Under the pieces are notes generated by a model. It did no database searches. It was not told the DNA's origin and worked only from the letters and a program-made list of their open reading frames with translations. Shown one piece after another: positions 21,301 to 28,680 of a DNA stretch of 35,000 bases; position 1 is the first letter of the stretch; every line of letters starts with the position of its first letter. The translations under genes and the position numbers were made by a program. The stretch is from Chrysomallon squamiferum (Eukaryota > Mollusca > Gastropoda > Neomphalida > Peltospiridae): assembly GCA_012295275.1 (NCBI GenBank), contig CM022665.1, positions 35,471,022 through 35,506,021 of the forward strand, read 5' to 3'.

Positions 21301-22252
21301 TGACAACATGTTACGTGGTACCTGTATTAACTGACGACATGTTACGTGGTTCCTCTATTAACTGACAACATGTTACGTGGTTCCTCTATTAACTGACAAC
21401 ATGTTACGTGGTTCTTGTATTAACTGACAACATGTTACGTGGTTCCTCTATTAACTGACAACATGTTACGTGGTTCCTCTATTAACTGACAACATGTTAC
21501 GTGGTTCCTCTATTAACTGACAACATGTTACGTGGTTCTTGGACAACATATTACGTGGTTCTTGTATTAACTGACAACATGTTACGTGGTACCTGTATTA
21601 ACTGACGACATGTTACGTGGTTCCTCTATTAACTGACAACATGTTACGTGGTTCCTCTATTAACTGACAACATGTTACGTGGTTCTTGTATTAACTGACA
21701 ACATGTTACGTGGTTCCTCTATTAACTGACAACATGTTACGTGGTTCCTCTATTAACTGACAACATGTTACGTGGTTCCTCTATTAACTGACAACATGTT
21801 ACGTGGTTCTTGTATTAACTGACAACATGTTACGTGGTTCCTCTATTAACTGACAACATGTTACGTGGTTCCTCTATTAACTGACAACATGTTACGTGGT
21901 TCCTCTATTAACTGACAACATATTACGTGGTTCTTGTATTAACTGACGACATGTTACGTGGTTCCTCTATTAACTGACAACATGTTACGTGGTTCTTGTA
22001 TTAACTAACAACATGTTACGTGGTTCCTCTATTAACTGACAACATCTTTCGTGGTTCCTGTATCATATTATATGGTACCTGTATTTTTCCACGTCTCCTG
22101 TGCTCTGCGTTGATGTGCGATTCTCTCTTATGTCTTGGAATAGGATTTCTTGGCCGCCCACATTTTCTTTTCACTTTTAATGTCGTAGAGTGGACTGTCT
22201 TTGTAGAGGACGACGACGACGACGAAGAATCTGGAAACAGCGACATTGGTTC
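16012..22252 (-). CDS. Mondo: Mondo-family (MLXIP/ChREBP-like) bHLH-leucine zipper transcription factor, C-terminal six exons
   Basis: Six exons on the minus strand (22252-22079, 19616-19529, 18159-18060, 17657-17540, 17125-16996, 16460-16012) join in one frame: 1059 nt, 352 residues plus a TGA stop. Seen directly: an AT-hook-like core, basic region KRESHINAEHRRRGKIQ, helix 1 NGFQTLKNIVPQ, helix 2 with a DSKAD core, a heptad zipper, then NWKFWIFSFFIRPLFESYN, which is the signature of the Mondo DCD domain. Family knowledge: Mondo proteins pair with Mlx, shuttle between cytoplasm/mitochondrial surface and nucleus, and activate glucose-responsive genes through paired E-boxes (ChoREs). The DCD motif separates Mondo from Mlx, USF and MITF. 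The visible part begins at a splice acceptor; the N-terminal conserved regions are not seen. The last exon adds about 120 residues not usual in the family. Identity of the family is firm; exact orthology is inferred. Confidence 0.9.
16590..16960. other. Mondo intron 5 (between exons E and F)
   Basis: The 535-bp intron holds a GT/TA-rich patch at about 16573-16660 and a poly(A)/CCC patch near 16806-16825. No other feature. Confidence 0.7.
16996..17125 (-). CDS. Mondo: Mondo exon E: DCD domain core
   Basis: This 130-nt exon has acceptor ACACATTCCCAG, donor AACAT/GTAAGT, and ends with one base over. It reads FSFFIRPLFESYNSTVTRNS, then LQSFITSVLDWATRQLSLTT and IRT. FSxxIRPLFESxN followed by a Ser/Leu helix and LDW matches the hydrophobic DCD helices of Mondo/MLXIPL, which help Mlx pairing and hold the complex in the cytoplasm. 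This is the most diagnostic piece of the gene for family assignment. Confidence 0.92.
17205..17415. repeat. Complex AAT/GAT trinucleotide repeat in Mondo intron 4
   Basis: AAG units at 17203-17230, AAT units at 17279-17325, then GAT/GAC/AAT mixtures to 17413. The minus-strand Ile/Tyr-rich frame is a translation of the repeat. Confidence 0.93.
17540..17657 (-). CDS. Mondo: Mondo exon D: post-zipper linker and first part of the DCD domain
   Basis: This 118-nt exon completes a Glu codon and ends in phase 0. The acceptor is TTCTGTTTTAACAG and the donor is TGGATT/GTATCC. It reads LDQKYTADERVDDTKPMSMD, then DRLEQYIQDRKRKNWKFWI. The segment DxxxxYxxxRxxxNWKFWI is the family's diagnostic approach to the DCD (dimerisation and cytoplasmic localisation) region. 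Splicing straight from exon C gives the spacing seen in other Mondo proteins, which argues that the acidic open frame in the preceding intron is not a constitutive exon. Confidence 0.9.
17661..17978 (-). other. Acidic open frame inside the zipper-DCD intron; possible cryptic exon
   Basis: The 402-nt intron between exons C and D holds a frame open for 105 codons. Its middle is strongly acidic (KVYDEEEEACHNDDDKID, then NEDVDYGDNEGDGVDDDDDE) and locally richer in GC than the flanking intron. A TATG/GTGATA junction inside could act as a donor and an ATTTACATAG or nearby AG as a weak acceptor. It stops just before the exon D acceptor, so it cannot simply run on into the DCD. Part of the acidity comes from GAT/GAC/GAA triplet repetition, so it may be only a decayed trinucleotide repeat. 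I treat it as intronic with a low chance of alternative use. Confidence 0.3.
18060..18159 (-). CDS. Mondo: Mondo exon C: leucine zipper
   Basis: This 100-nt exon takes one base from exon B and leaves two for exon D. The acceptor is ACATACACAG and the donor is ATCGA/GTAAGT. It reads AVEHSKKLQAEYNEQRKKIN followed by ELCEEIHHLKTAIE. Leu, Tyr, Ile, Leu and Ile recur near heptad spacing, continuous with helix 2 as expected for a bHLHZip dimerisation helix. If the following intron is kept in the mRNA, the frame meets a stop at once (GAG TAA), because the donor GTAAGT is read in phase 2. The product would then have the zipper but no DCD domain. Confidence 0.87.
18297..18565. repeat. Complex TAC/AAC/AAT/AAG trinucleotide repeat in Mondo intron 2
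   Basis: AAT/AAC units, then a (TAC)n core at about 18355-18450 with interruptions, then AAC, AAT and AAG units to 18561. The Val/Leu-rich 115-codon minus frame is a translation of this array. Confidence 0.95.
18566..19520. repeat. Rest of Mondo intron 2, with (TA)n
   Basis: Unique AT-rich sequence with an alternating TA tract at about 19278-19297 and a CCCCCCTGG motif at 18763-18772. No exon found. Confidence 0.7.
19529..19616 (-). CDS. Mondo: Mondo exon B: end of helix 1, loop and helix 2
   Basis: This 88-nt exon starts in phase 0 and ends with one extra base. The acceptor is TTATTATTATTCAG and the donor is AAAG/GTAATT. It reads NGFQTLKNIVPQEGE and then QVIRDSKADILFKG, completed by the next exon. 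NGFxxLxxIVPQ and SKAxxLxKGA match helix 1/loop/helix 2 of Mondo, and the insect form is especially close in NGF, SKA and KGA. The intron from exon A is about 2.46 kb and contains the large minisatellite; the intron to exon C is about 1.37 kb and contains a complex TAC/AAC/AAT microsatellite. Confidence 0.88.
19738..19912. repeat. A/C-rich, G-poor low-complexity block in Mondo intron 1
   Basis: AAAT units, a C run, CAAAAC units, an A run of about 14, CCCC patches and AAAAT units follow one another with almost no G or T on the plus strand. The Phe-rich minus frames here are not genes. Confidence 0.9.
20120..20270. repeat. Short imperfect duplication beside the minisatellite
   Basis: TTAACTATGCGATCT...GAGAAAATC at 20148-20189 recurs as CTAACTATGCGATCTTGAGAAAATC at 20225-20249. 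A GTGACAACATGACAG at about 20192-20206 resembles part of the 31-bp minisatellite unit (GACAACATG) and may be an outlying relic of it. Confidence 0.5.
20525..22060. repeat. 31-bp minisatellite array in the Mondo intron
   Basis: About 1.5 kb of head-to-tail units of roughly 31 bp, near 49 copies. The plus-strand unit runs AACTGACAACATGTTACGTG followed by GTTCCTCTATT. Main variants at the junction are GTTCCTCTATT, GTTCTTGTATT, GTTCCTGTATT and GTACCTGTATT, and GACAAC/GACGAC alternate. Some units are shortened (for example near 20564, 20715 and 21540). Longer-range order is visible: GTACC units start at 20731, 20855, 21038, 21193, 21317 and 21588, mostly multiples of 31 apart, and the block from 21317 repeats from 21588 (271 bp). 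The array ends directly at the exon A donor, whose sequence its units resemble. No spacers are present, so it is not a CRISPR-type array. Confidence 0.97.
22066..22090 (-). promoter_or_regulatory. Exon A splice donor, edge unit of the minisatellite
   Basis: On the minus strand the real junction is AAATACAG/GTACCATA. The GTACC class of minisatellite unit reads AATACAG/GTACCACG, so thirteen bases across the exon-intron boundary are shared exactly. Either the array grew out of this junction or the junction was converted by the array. Confidence 0.8.
22079..22252 (-). CDS. Mondo: Mondo exon A: Ser tract, AT-hook-like core, basic region and helix 1
   Basis: This exon has 58 codons and phase 0 at both ends. 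The acceptor is a T-rich tract ending TTTTTTTCCAG and the donor is CAG/GTACCA. Residues 9-16 are an eight-serine run encoded by TCG/TCC repeats. Residues 28-36 (KRKCGRPRN) contain the GRP core of an AT-hook, and residues 41-58 (HKRESHINAEHRRRGKIQ) are the basic region running into helix 1. The His, Glu and Arg used by bHLH proteins to contact E-box DNA are present (H-x-x-x-E-x-x-R-R). The usual Mondo HISAEQ is HINAEH here. The donor lies at the edge of the 31-bp minisatellite, whose units resemble this junction. Confidence 0.9.
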
Positions 22253-22283
22253 CTGGAAAAAAACCCAAAAAAAACCCATTTAT

Positions 22284-22298
22284 AATAATGTTGACGAA

Positions 22299-22365
<67 letters not shown>

Positions 22366-22436
22366 GTGATGATAATGATAATAATCGAATAATAATGGAG
22401 ATGATGATGATGACTGTAGTAGTAGTAGCAGTAGTA

Positions 22437-22469
<33 letters not shown>

Positions 22470-22480
22470 CTTGCAATGAT
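22284..22480. repeat. (AAT)n and (GTA)n/(AAT)n trinucleotide arrays just upstream of exon A
   Basis: A pure (AAT)n of about 22 units at 22298-22362, GAT/AAT mixtures, a GTA patch at 22417-22436, and AAT again at 22437-22468. It lies within 30-230 bases of the exon A acceptor. The 159-codon plus frame through exon A is a shadow reading. Confidence 0.96.
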
Positions 22481-22619
22481 AATAATGATATCAAGATAAT
22501 AATAACATTACACAGAAAATTAGTAGATACATAAAAAATTCTATAGGACCTACAAAATAAAATGAAGTGTCAGACGAAATCCTATTTTAAAATTTTTATA
22601 CGTATCGTAAAGAAATACA

Positions 22620-22635
22620 AAAAATAAATAAATAA

Positions 22636-22686
<51 letters not shown>

Positions 22687-22735
22687 CATAATAGTAATAA
22701 CAACAACAGTAATAATAATAATAATAATAATATTT
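22620..22735. repeat. (AAT)n microsatellite, interrupted
   Basis: AAAT units, AAT units at about 22640-22686, then AAC and AAT to 22731. Confidence 0.95.
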
Positions 22736-22865
22736 TTTTTAGATTAAAACTGATACTGCTTCAAGCATTAAAGATATTAATATAATAATTTTAGTAAAGT
22801 AATAATAACAATTAACGCTTGTTTAAACCACCGCAGAACGTCAAGTTAATGACGATTATTACGTA

Positions 22866-22866
<1 letters not shown>

Positions 22867-22907
<41 letters not shown>
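22867..22907. repeat. (TG)n microsatellite
   Basis: About 20 TG units with one TA interruption. Confidence 0.96.
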
Positions 22908-22909
22908 TT

Positions 22910-23700
22910 ATAACGATGATACAATAAAGGAAACCCGTTGCCCCTACTTCATGGGTTATCAGCTAACAAAAATGAATATTCTCACTGGCAGGGTAACACA
23001 GTCTCTGACGTTAAATAATCGAACTGTGGGTAATGATTGGAATGGGTGATATAAAAAGAAAATTTTTAATCTGTCTCTATAATTTTAAACTGGGAGCTAC
23101 AGTCATCTCATTAATTTTAATGAAAATTTTAATAATAAACCGAGATGAAAACAACAACAACAACAGCAATCACAATTTGCCACCCAAAATAATCAACAGC
23201 AACCAACAAACAAATAATAAAAAAAAACCCCAAAACCACAAACCATTCCCAACAAAACAAAAACCTAACATTTTAAAGCTATTGATTCTTATTACAATAA
23301 CGATCAAATCTTTATATCAATGTCTAATTGCTTAAGGTCACACAGAGGAGATATATGTACATATTTTAAGAGCCATTAGCTAATTTACTAACACTTCTAT
23401 ATTGCTTTGAGATTTCTGGATTGTTCACGGATACAGCAGCGAAAAATAAATGGGGAAGAAATTATGTGCACAAGGTCACTGCTATGAAACCGAATTCGTT
23501 ACTTTTGACAGTACTGGGGCAGGCAGGTTCGTTTGGCAAGTCTACAAGAACATGGGCTAATGTCCACTTAATTGAAGTGTCTCGTTTATCACTAAGTTGT
23601 GGTTTTACTGTGAAGATTATACTTAGTGAAACTTCGTGAATTTGTATTGTTAATTGTGTGTTTATTCTTTTTCTTTCTCAAATTCATTTTAATATTTGTT
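22910..23700. other. Unique sequence upstream of Mondo exon A, no exon assigned
   Basis: A/C-rich low complexity at 23145-23270. At 23421-23640 the composition is more balanced and two plus frames are open: one reads MGKKLCAQGHCYETEFVTFD then STGAGRFVWQVYKNMG and stop (23450-23560), the other is longer. Neither has clear splice sites or a recognised family. The missing 5' exons of the Mondo gene would have to be on the minus strand from here upward; none was recognised. Confidence 0.4.
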
Positions 23701-23703
23701 GGT

Positions 23704-23813
<110 letters not shown>

Positions 23814-24324
23814 GTATGTTTGAGGATACATAGCACGTTAACTCATAATATCATCTGTGTATTTATATATAAAACACAATATATATATACACTAAGCAGA
23901 AACATACTTAGAGATCAACGTGAATACACATACACACACACATACTCTTAGACAGAGACCAACGTGAACATACACATATACATACCAATGTCACAGAAAT
24001 GGATAAATTACTTACATAAATCCTTATATGTATATTCATAACATGAAACTGCGAATGTAAGGAAAAATTTAATTCTTATGATGATTTTGAAGATGTTAGG
24101 GAAAAACGATGACATGAAATGAAATGTTGAAAATAAAGCTGTTGTGAAAAGTTTGTTTTGTTATGTAATGATGTAAAAAAATCTCCGTCATGTAATTAGG
24201 GTTTACTGGGTATTACTTCGTAAACAGAAAAATTGATTTAAATGCATTACGCCGTATAAAAACAACAGTATTTATGAGATTATAATTATCTAATTACTGT
24301 AGAACCGATACGTATTAAAAGATA

Positions 24325-24380
24325 AAATAAAATAAATAAAATAAAATAAAATAAAATAAAATAAAATAAAATAAAATAAT
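24325..24380. repeat. (AAAAT)n pentanucleotide microsatellite
   Basis: About 11 copies of a 5-bp AAAAT unit, followed by a short TATG run up to the MITE-like element. Confidence 0.97.
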
Positions 24381-24395
24381 GTATGTATGTATGTC

Positions 24396-24639
24396 CATGG
24401 CCGTAACTAGACTCTTTTTGAAATGAGGCAAAAACACTTAATCACAAAACAGTTTGAGCGAGGGGTCTGGGGGCTTCAAAAGGTAGCCGTAGACACAAAC
24501 GAATTCATTCAGTGGATATCGTTTCTATCGGAATAGAGATTTATATTTTATATTTTTAAAATAAAATCTGTGTATAAAATAATACATAAATAAAAATAAA
24601 AATCGTCAGTTTCGGTGCCTCAATGTAGTTACGGTCATG
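24396..24639. mobile_element. MITE-like non-autonomous DNA transposon, 244 bp
   Basis: The ends are imperfect terminal inverted repeats: CATGGCCGTAACTA on the left and TAGTTACGGTCATG on the right (13 of 14 match). Further in, the left end has TGAGGCA and the right end GTGCCTCA, again inverted. Both sides are flanked by ATGTC (24391-24395 and 24640-24644), a probable 5-bp target site duplication. There is no open frame. GAGGGGTCTGGGGGC at about 24461-24475 is a type of motif common in invertebrate non-autonomous elements. CA...TG termini fit hAT-like ends, but no 8-bp duplication is present, so the superfamily is left open. Confidence 0.7.
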
Positions 24640-24644
24640 ATGTC

Positions 24645-25255
24645 GTGTATGTCAATATAACACATACACAGACAAACACACACACATCCGGGTATCCGAC
24701 ATAAAGAGGACTTACAAGTGGCTGGTGAAATAAAATTGTCGGAACATGCGGAAATCAAGTATATGAAATAAAAGCAAACTGCAGTCTGAAGCAGAATCCG
24801 CTATTCAGTATGCAACCATTATATACAGTAATATATATTTTTACTGCAACAGCTTCAGTTAATTAACCAAATATATCCTTTTAAGTTACATATGGGTTAC
24901 AGACAATGCATAAATACACATTATAAATTCCACATTATATTTAACGACTGAAACAAAAGATCACGTTCGCAGATGGTGCGTCACAACTGACTAGTATCTC
25001 AATAAATAGAAATAACGACACGGATCTGAAACAACCCACGTCACGCCGGATAAAGTAGGCAGATTAATAATCAACATATGCACATACGTATATGTACATA
25101 GAATTTTAAAGTTTTTTATTAAAAATTTTTTATTTATGTAAAGTTTGATTAACTCCATATAAGAATATACGTACTACGTACATATATACAATCATACACA
25201 TCTAAATTCGAACACATACATATTTACATATATACAAATATCGATAAGCACTCTC
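24645..25255. other. Unique AT-rich stretch
   Basis: No gene found. Short ACAC and TA patches only, plus slightly more complex sequence at 24955-25060. Confidence 0.65.
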
Positions 25256-25265
25256 TCTCATTCTG

Positions 25266-25343
<78 letters not shown>

Positions 25344-25560
25344 TAAGCATACATACACACACGCACATGTTCACATATATTTATATATACACACACATAC
25401 ATTTACATATAGATAGAAACACTCAGAAATAAACAGGAAACAAACACAATATACATATGTAAATACACGAACTCACACATATGTATGTACATATAAACAC
25501 AAATACATATCAAAACATACATACACATGCAAATATACATCAAGACAACAATCCAGCCAT
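25249..25560. repeat. (TC)n-(AC)n compound microsatellite with ACAT-rich tail
   Basis: (TC)n at about 25269-25327 passes into (AC)n at 25328-25343, then ACAT/ACAC-rich sequence to about 25535. Confidence 0.95.
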
Positions 25561-25885
25561 ATATCCGTATAAATGAACACAAAACAAGCAAACACAGTTA
25601 TACATTAAGCGAGATTTAAGTAAAATTACATACTCACATATCTAAGTTAGTTCAAACATATGGATAATCCAGTGACAGTTGACAACACACTTCCAGTGCC
25701 GCCCTTTTAAAACCGTTTTAAATTATCGGAGCGGATCTGACTGCCAATACGATAGTGCATCACGTCTCACGTTTTAAGTCGGCCTATCAGACATACCATC
25801 ACGATTTGCTGTGGCTTCTTAACATAATGCGATTACAAATGTACTATCTGTCTTCACTGTTATTCGAAGATTATCATGCATGCTG
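25561..25885. other. Unique sequence, no gene
   Basis: Somewhat higher GC at 25690-25830. No frame or splice pair supports an exon; the 99-codon plus frame owes half its length to the adjacent trinucleotide array. Confidence 0.6.
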
Positions 25886-26255
25886 TGACGATGATGATGA
25901 TGATGATAATAATAATAATAATAATAATGATTATGATGATTATAATAATAACAACAATAACAATAATAATAATACCAATAACGATGATGATGATAGCAAT
26001 AATAATAATAATGACGATGATAATTATGATTATGATGATGATAATAATAACTAATAATAATAACAATAACGATGATGATAATAATGGTGATGATAGCAGT
26101 AATGATAATACTAATGGTGATGATGATTATGATGATGATAGTAACAACAACAACAGTAATAATAACATAACAATGATGATGATGATAGCAATAATAATAA
26201 TAAATATAATAAAAATGGTTTTGGTAATGTTAACAATAATTACGATTACAAAATT
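25886..26255. repeat. Long imperfect GAT/AAT/AAC trinucleotide array
   Basis: About 370 bp of mixed GAT, AAT, AAC and AGC triplets, with triplet phase largely kept. Asp/Asn-rich, Met/Ile-rich and Ile/Val-rich frames on both strands are translations of it. Confidence 0.96.
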
Positions 26256-26398
26256 AACGTGAACCACATCAAGAACAACAACTACTACCATCAGCACTAC
26301 TGTTTTTAATAGCTATCATCACTACCATTTCTTACTAGTACCAATAATGATAACTTATATTATTTTCACGATTTTTTAAAACAGTAGCAAAACTTTTA

Positions 26399-26640
26399 TT
26401 ACTCATTAGAAATGTATTTTATTCTCTTTAAAGCAGTTATTTTATTGGTAACTCCAGTAACGACTGAACGAAGCAACTGAAGTCTACAAACTGATAGCTT
26501 TGGGCGAGTGATTCGCGGACACGAGGTCTGTGAGCGAGCGGATTTATGGTTGAATGCACTGTGGGAAAAGCAGATATAATCAATCATCTGTTTCAAACAT
26601 GCAATTTCAGCAGCCTGGGTTGTCTGCTCATGAACGTATC
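26399..26640 (-). other. Open frame with internal acceptor; candidate exon or dispersed element
   Basis: One minus frame is open from about 26633 to 26399 (YVHEQTTQAAEIACLKQMID, then YICFSHSAFNHKSARSQTSC). A strong acceptor, ATCTGCTTTTCCCACAG, lies inside; after it another frame reads HSTINPLAHRPRVRESLAQS, then YQFVDFSCFVQSLLELPIK and stop. The region has many CG dinucleotides compared with its surroundings. Two competing protein-like frames suggest an old coding or transposon-derived segment. I do not recognise either as Mondo sequence. Confidence 0.25.
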
Positions 26641-26663
26641 AGTACTTGTATATCATTAGACAA

Positions 26664-26751
26664 AAAATAAAAAAATAAAAAAAATAAAAAAATAAAAATA
26701 AAATAGTTATACAAAAAAATAATTATAAAAAAATAAAAAATAATTTTAAAA

Positions 26752-26782
<31 letters not shown>

Positions 26783-26790
26783 TTATTTCT
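26664..26790. repeat. AAAAT low complexity and (CTA)n
   Basis: AAAAAT units at 26664-26745, then about 10 CTA units at 26753-26783. Confidence 0.94.
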
Positions 26791-27540
26791 ACTATTGTAA
26801 TTATGTTTTTTATTTTTTATTTTATACATTTAGCGTCTCGAAGTCTCTATAACAGTGTCACTTTAAAAAAGATTTATTTATGTGTATATATGTTGAAAAA
26901 ATAATACAGCGTCCAAACAAAACGCTATAATGCAACTTATTTGCTGGTTTGTTAAATTTAAAATTAATATTAACAAATGGTATCAGGTTTAAGAAGCTGG
27001 CCTGCTTTGCAGTCGTGGGTGTATCTGGTCTGGTTTTAGCTTAAAATGTAAGTACGTACGTGCATACATACATACGTAACATACATATACACACACATAA
27101 CATACACATATACAGATATAACATATACACACATGCATGCACATACATATACATGCACAAGTAAATGCTTACCTGAATGTAGATACATACGCACATATCT
27201 CTCATATTATATTATATCAAAAAATTTCTACATTGCCATACGATATACGTACACTGTATACTAAACTAAATTAGCTTACCTCAGATAAACCTTGCACCTG
27301 TCTGGTTACCTGTAATCACATTCTTACTGAGGTAAATTCCTTGCTGGAAGAAAACACCTAAACTTGCGATTTTTTTTATTTTTTTTTTGGTGGTCAACGC
27401 AACCTCGTCTGTCAACAAAATTTATGCAGTACTTTGGACTTTAAGTTGCAATGACAGTGACAGATGTAAAATGTTATCACGGAAATACGTCAACACCTAT
27501 TGTAAAAAGAAAATTATAAAGTAGCTTGTTTTACGCTTAC

Positions 27541-27666
27541 GTAAATATCGTAACAAAAGATTCGTAAAGATTCTTGGAAACAAAGCAATATAAATAACTG
27601 CCTTCTGGACTTCGTCTTCAATAAAGATACGGTTCTGAATGCAGCAGTTACCAAAACGGTCTGAAT
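27541..27666 (-). other. Candidate internal exon (126 bp) of unknown gene
   Basis: On the minus strand a strong acceptor (TTGCCTTTCTTTAACCATAG) is followed 126 bases later by a good donor (ATTTAC/GTAAGC). Two frames are open throughout: one starts SDRFGNCCIQNRIFIEDEVQ, the other reads IQTVLVTAAFRTVSLLKTKS. The length is exactly 42 codons. It lies 5.3 kb upstream of Mondo exon A on the same strand, so it could be an upstream exon, but neither reading resembles a known Mondo N-terminal region. Confidence 0.25.
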
Positions 27667-28275
27667 CTATGGTTAAAGAAAGGCAATAAGATACGCGCAA
27701 AATCGTAAATTTAAAATTTTTATCTTTTCGAATATCTGAGTTGCAGTTAACATCAGTACAATACCATGGGTAGGTAAGGTCATATTTTCACTTGAAAGCT
27801 TTAAGAACCCGGGATGGAAACAAATTTAAAGATAAATGGAAGAATTAAGTGAAATTATATTTAATTTTGTAGTCATAAAGGAAATAATATTCAGTCGTGT
27901 AATAATAAAGAAAAACAGAAAAGAAGGTCAAAATTGATGGAAAGAGAAAATGAAATAAATACGTTGATGTGAAAAGAGTTTAAATGAGAGAAATTATAAA
28001 AAATAAAAAACAAGTAAAAACATAAATATTTGTAAACCGTTATTTTCGTGCTGCGAAAGAGTTTTTAACAGCAATAATAATAAAACGCTTGCTAAAAAAA
28101 TGAATAGTTATTTCTCAGTTATTCTTTTACTTTCTCAAATAAAGATGGTGGTAGTGTTAATTAGAAGCAAGTGACGTTTTTACTGGATTTTCCTGTTTTA
28201 CGTTGCTAACACGTGACACTGGGGTGTAATTTCATGTGCTCGCCGAGGAGGTTTGATCCAAAACCCCATCATCAT

Positions 28276-28345
28276 TCAGTTCTGTGCTTTAACAGCACAG
28301 TCAGAGTCTGTTCTTTCAGTGGTATCAGTGTGGTTTTGGAAGAAA
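28276..28345 (-). other. C-terminal-like stretch of a 97-codon open frame
   Basis: The minus frame from 28569 ends FQNHTDTTERTDSDCAVKAQ-N and a stop. Only this last part has non-repetitive, balanced composition; the upstream part overlaps decayed tandem repeats. No splice acceptor supports an exon. Unassigned. Confidence 0.12.
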
Positions 28346-28379
28346 AGACAAGTAGATTGTTTAATATACAGTTTTAAAT

Positions 28380-28680
28380 AAGACAAATCTTGTAAACATG
28401 TTCTCAGTTCAGCAACAAATATTAAATAAATTCTATAATATACAACAAAAAAAAATGTGTAAAATCTTCTCAGGTCACTTAGAAACGACTTAGTAAATTT
28501 CACGATATACAAATCCAAAAAAGAAATCTTCGTAATTGCTTTGGATATCGCTAAGTAAATTCTACACAAAATAAAATCTTCTCAGGGGAGTTTGAAACCT
28601 CTAAGTAAATCTGCGATAAATAAGACAAAATAAAATTTCAGCTCATTTAGAAACCACTAAGTTTTCTGAGTTGTGTTACA
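28380..28680. repeat. Decayed tandem repeat, period about 55-65 bp
   Basis: Four to five diverged units share AAATCTTCTCAGGT, then TTAGAAACGACTTAGTAAAT or variants, then an ACGATA/CGATAAA stretch with A-rich filler. Units start near 28440, 28527, 28574 and 28634. Strongly mutated. Confidence 0.7.

Noticed and set aside
20525-22060. Regular 31-bp repeats that could suggest a CRISPR array
   Set aside because: Units are contiguous without spacers and the setting is an intron of an animal gene; it is a minisatellite.
22020-22499. 159-codon plus-strand open frame, the longest in the window
   Set aside because: It is antisense to Mondo exon A and then runs through an (AAT)n array; the Asn run and Val/Ile end are repeat translation.
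25755-26262. Asp/Asn-rich 99- and 128-codon frames
   Set aside because: They depend on the GAT/AAT trinucleotide array; several frames on both strands are open for the same reason.
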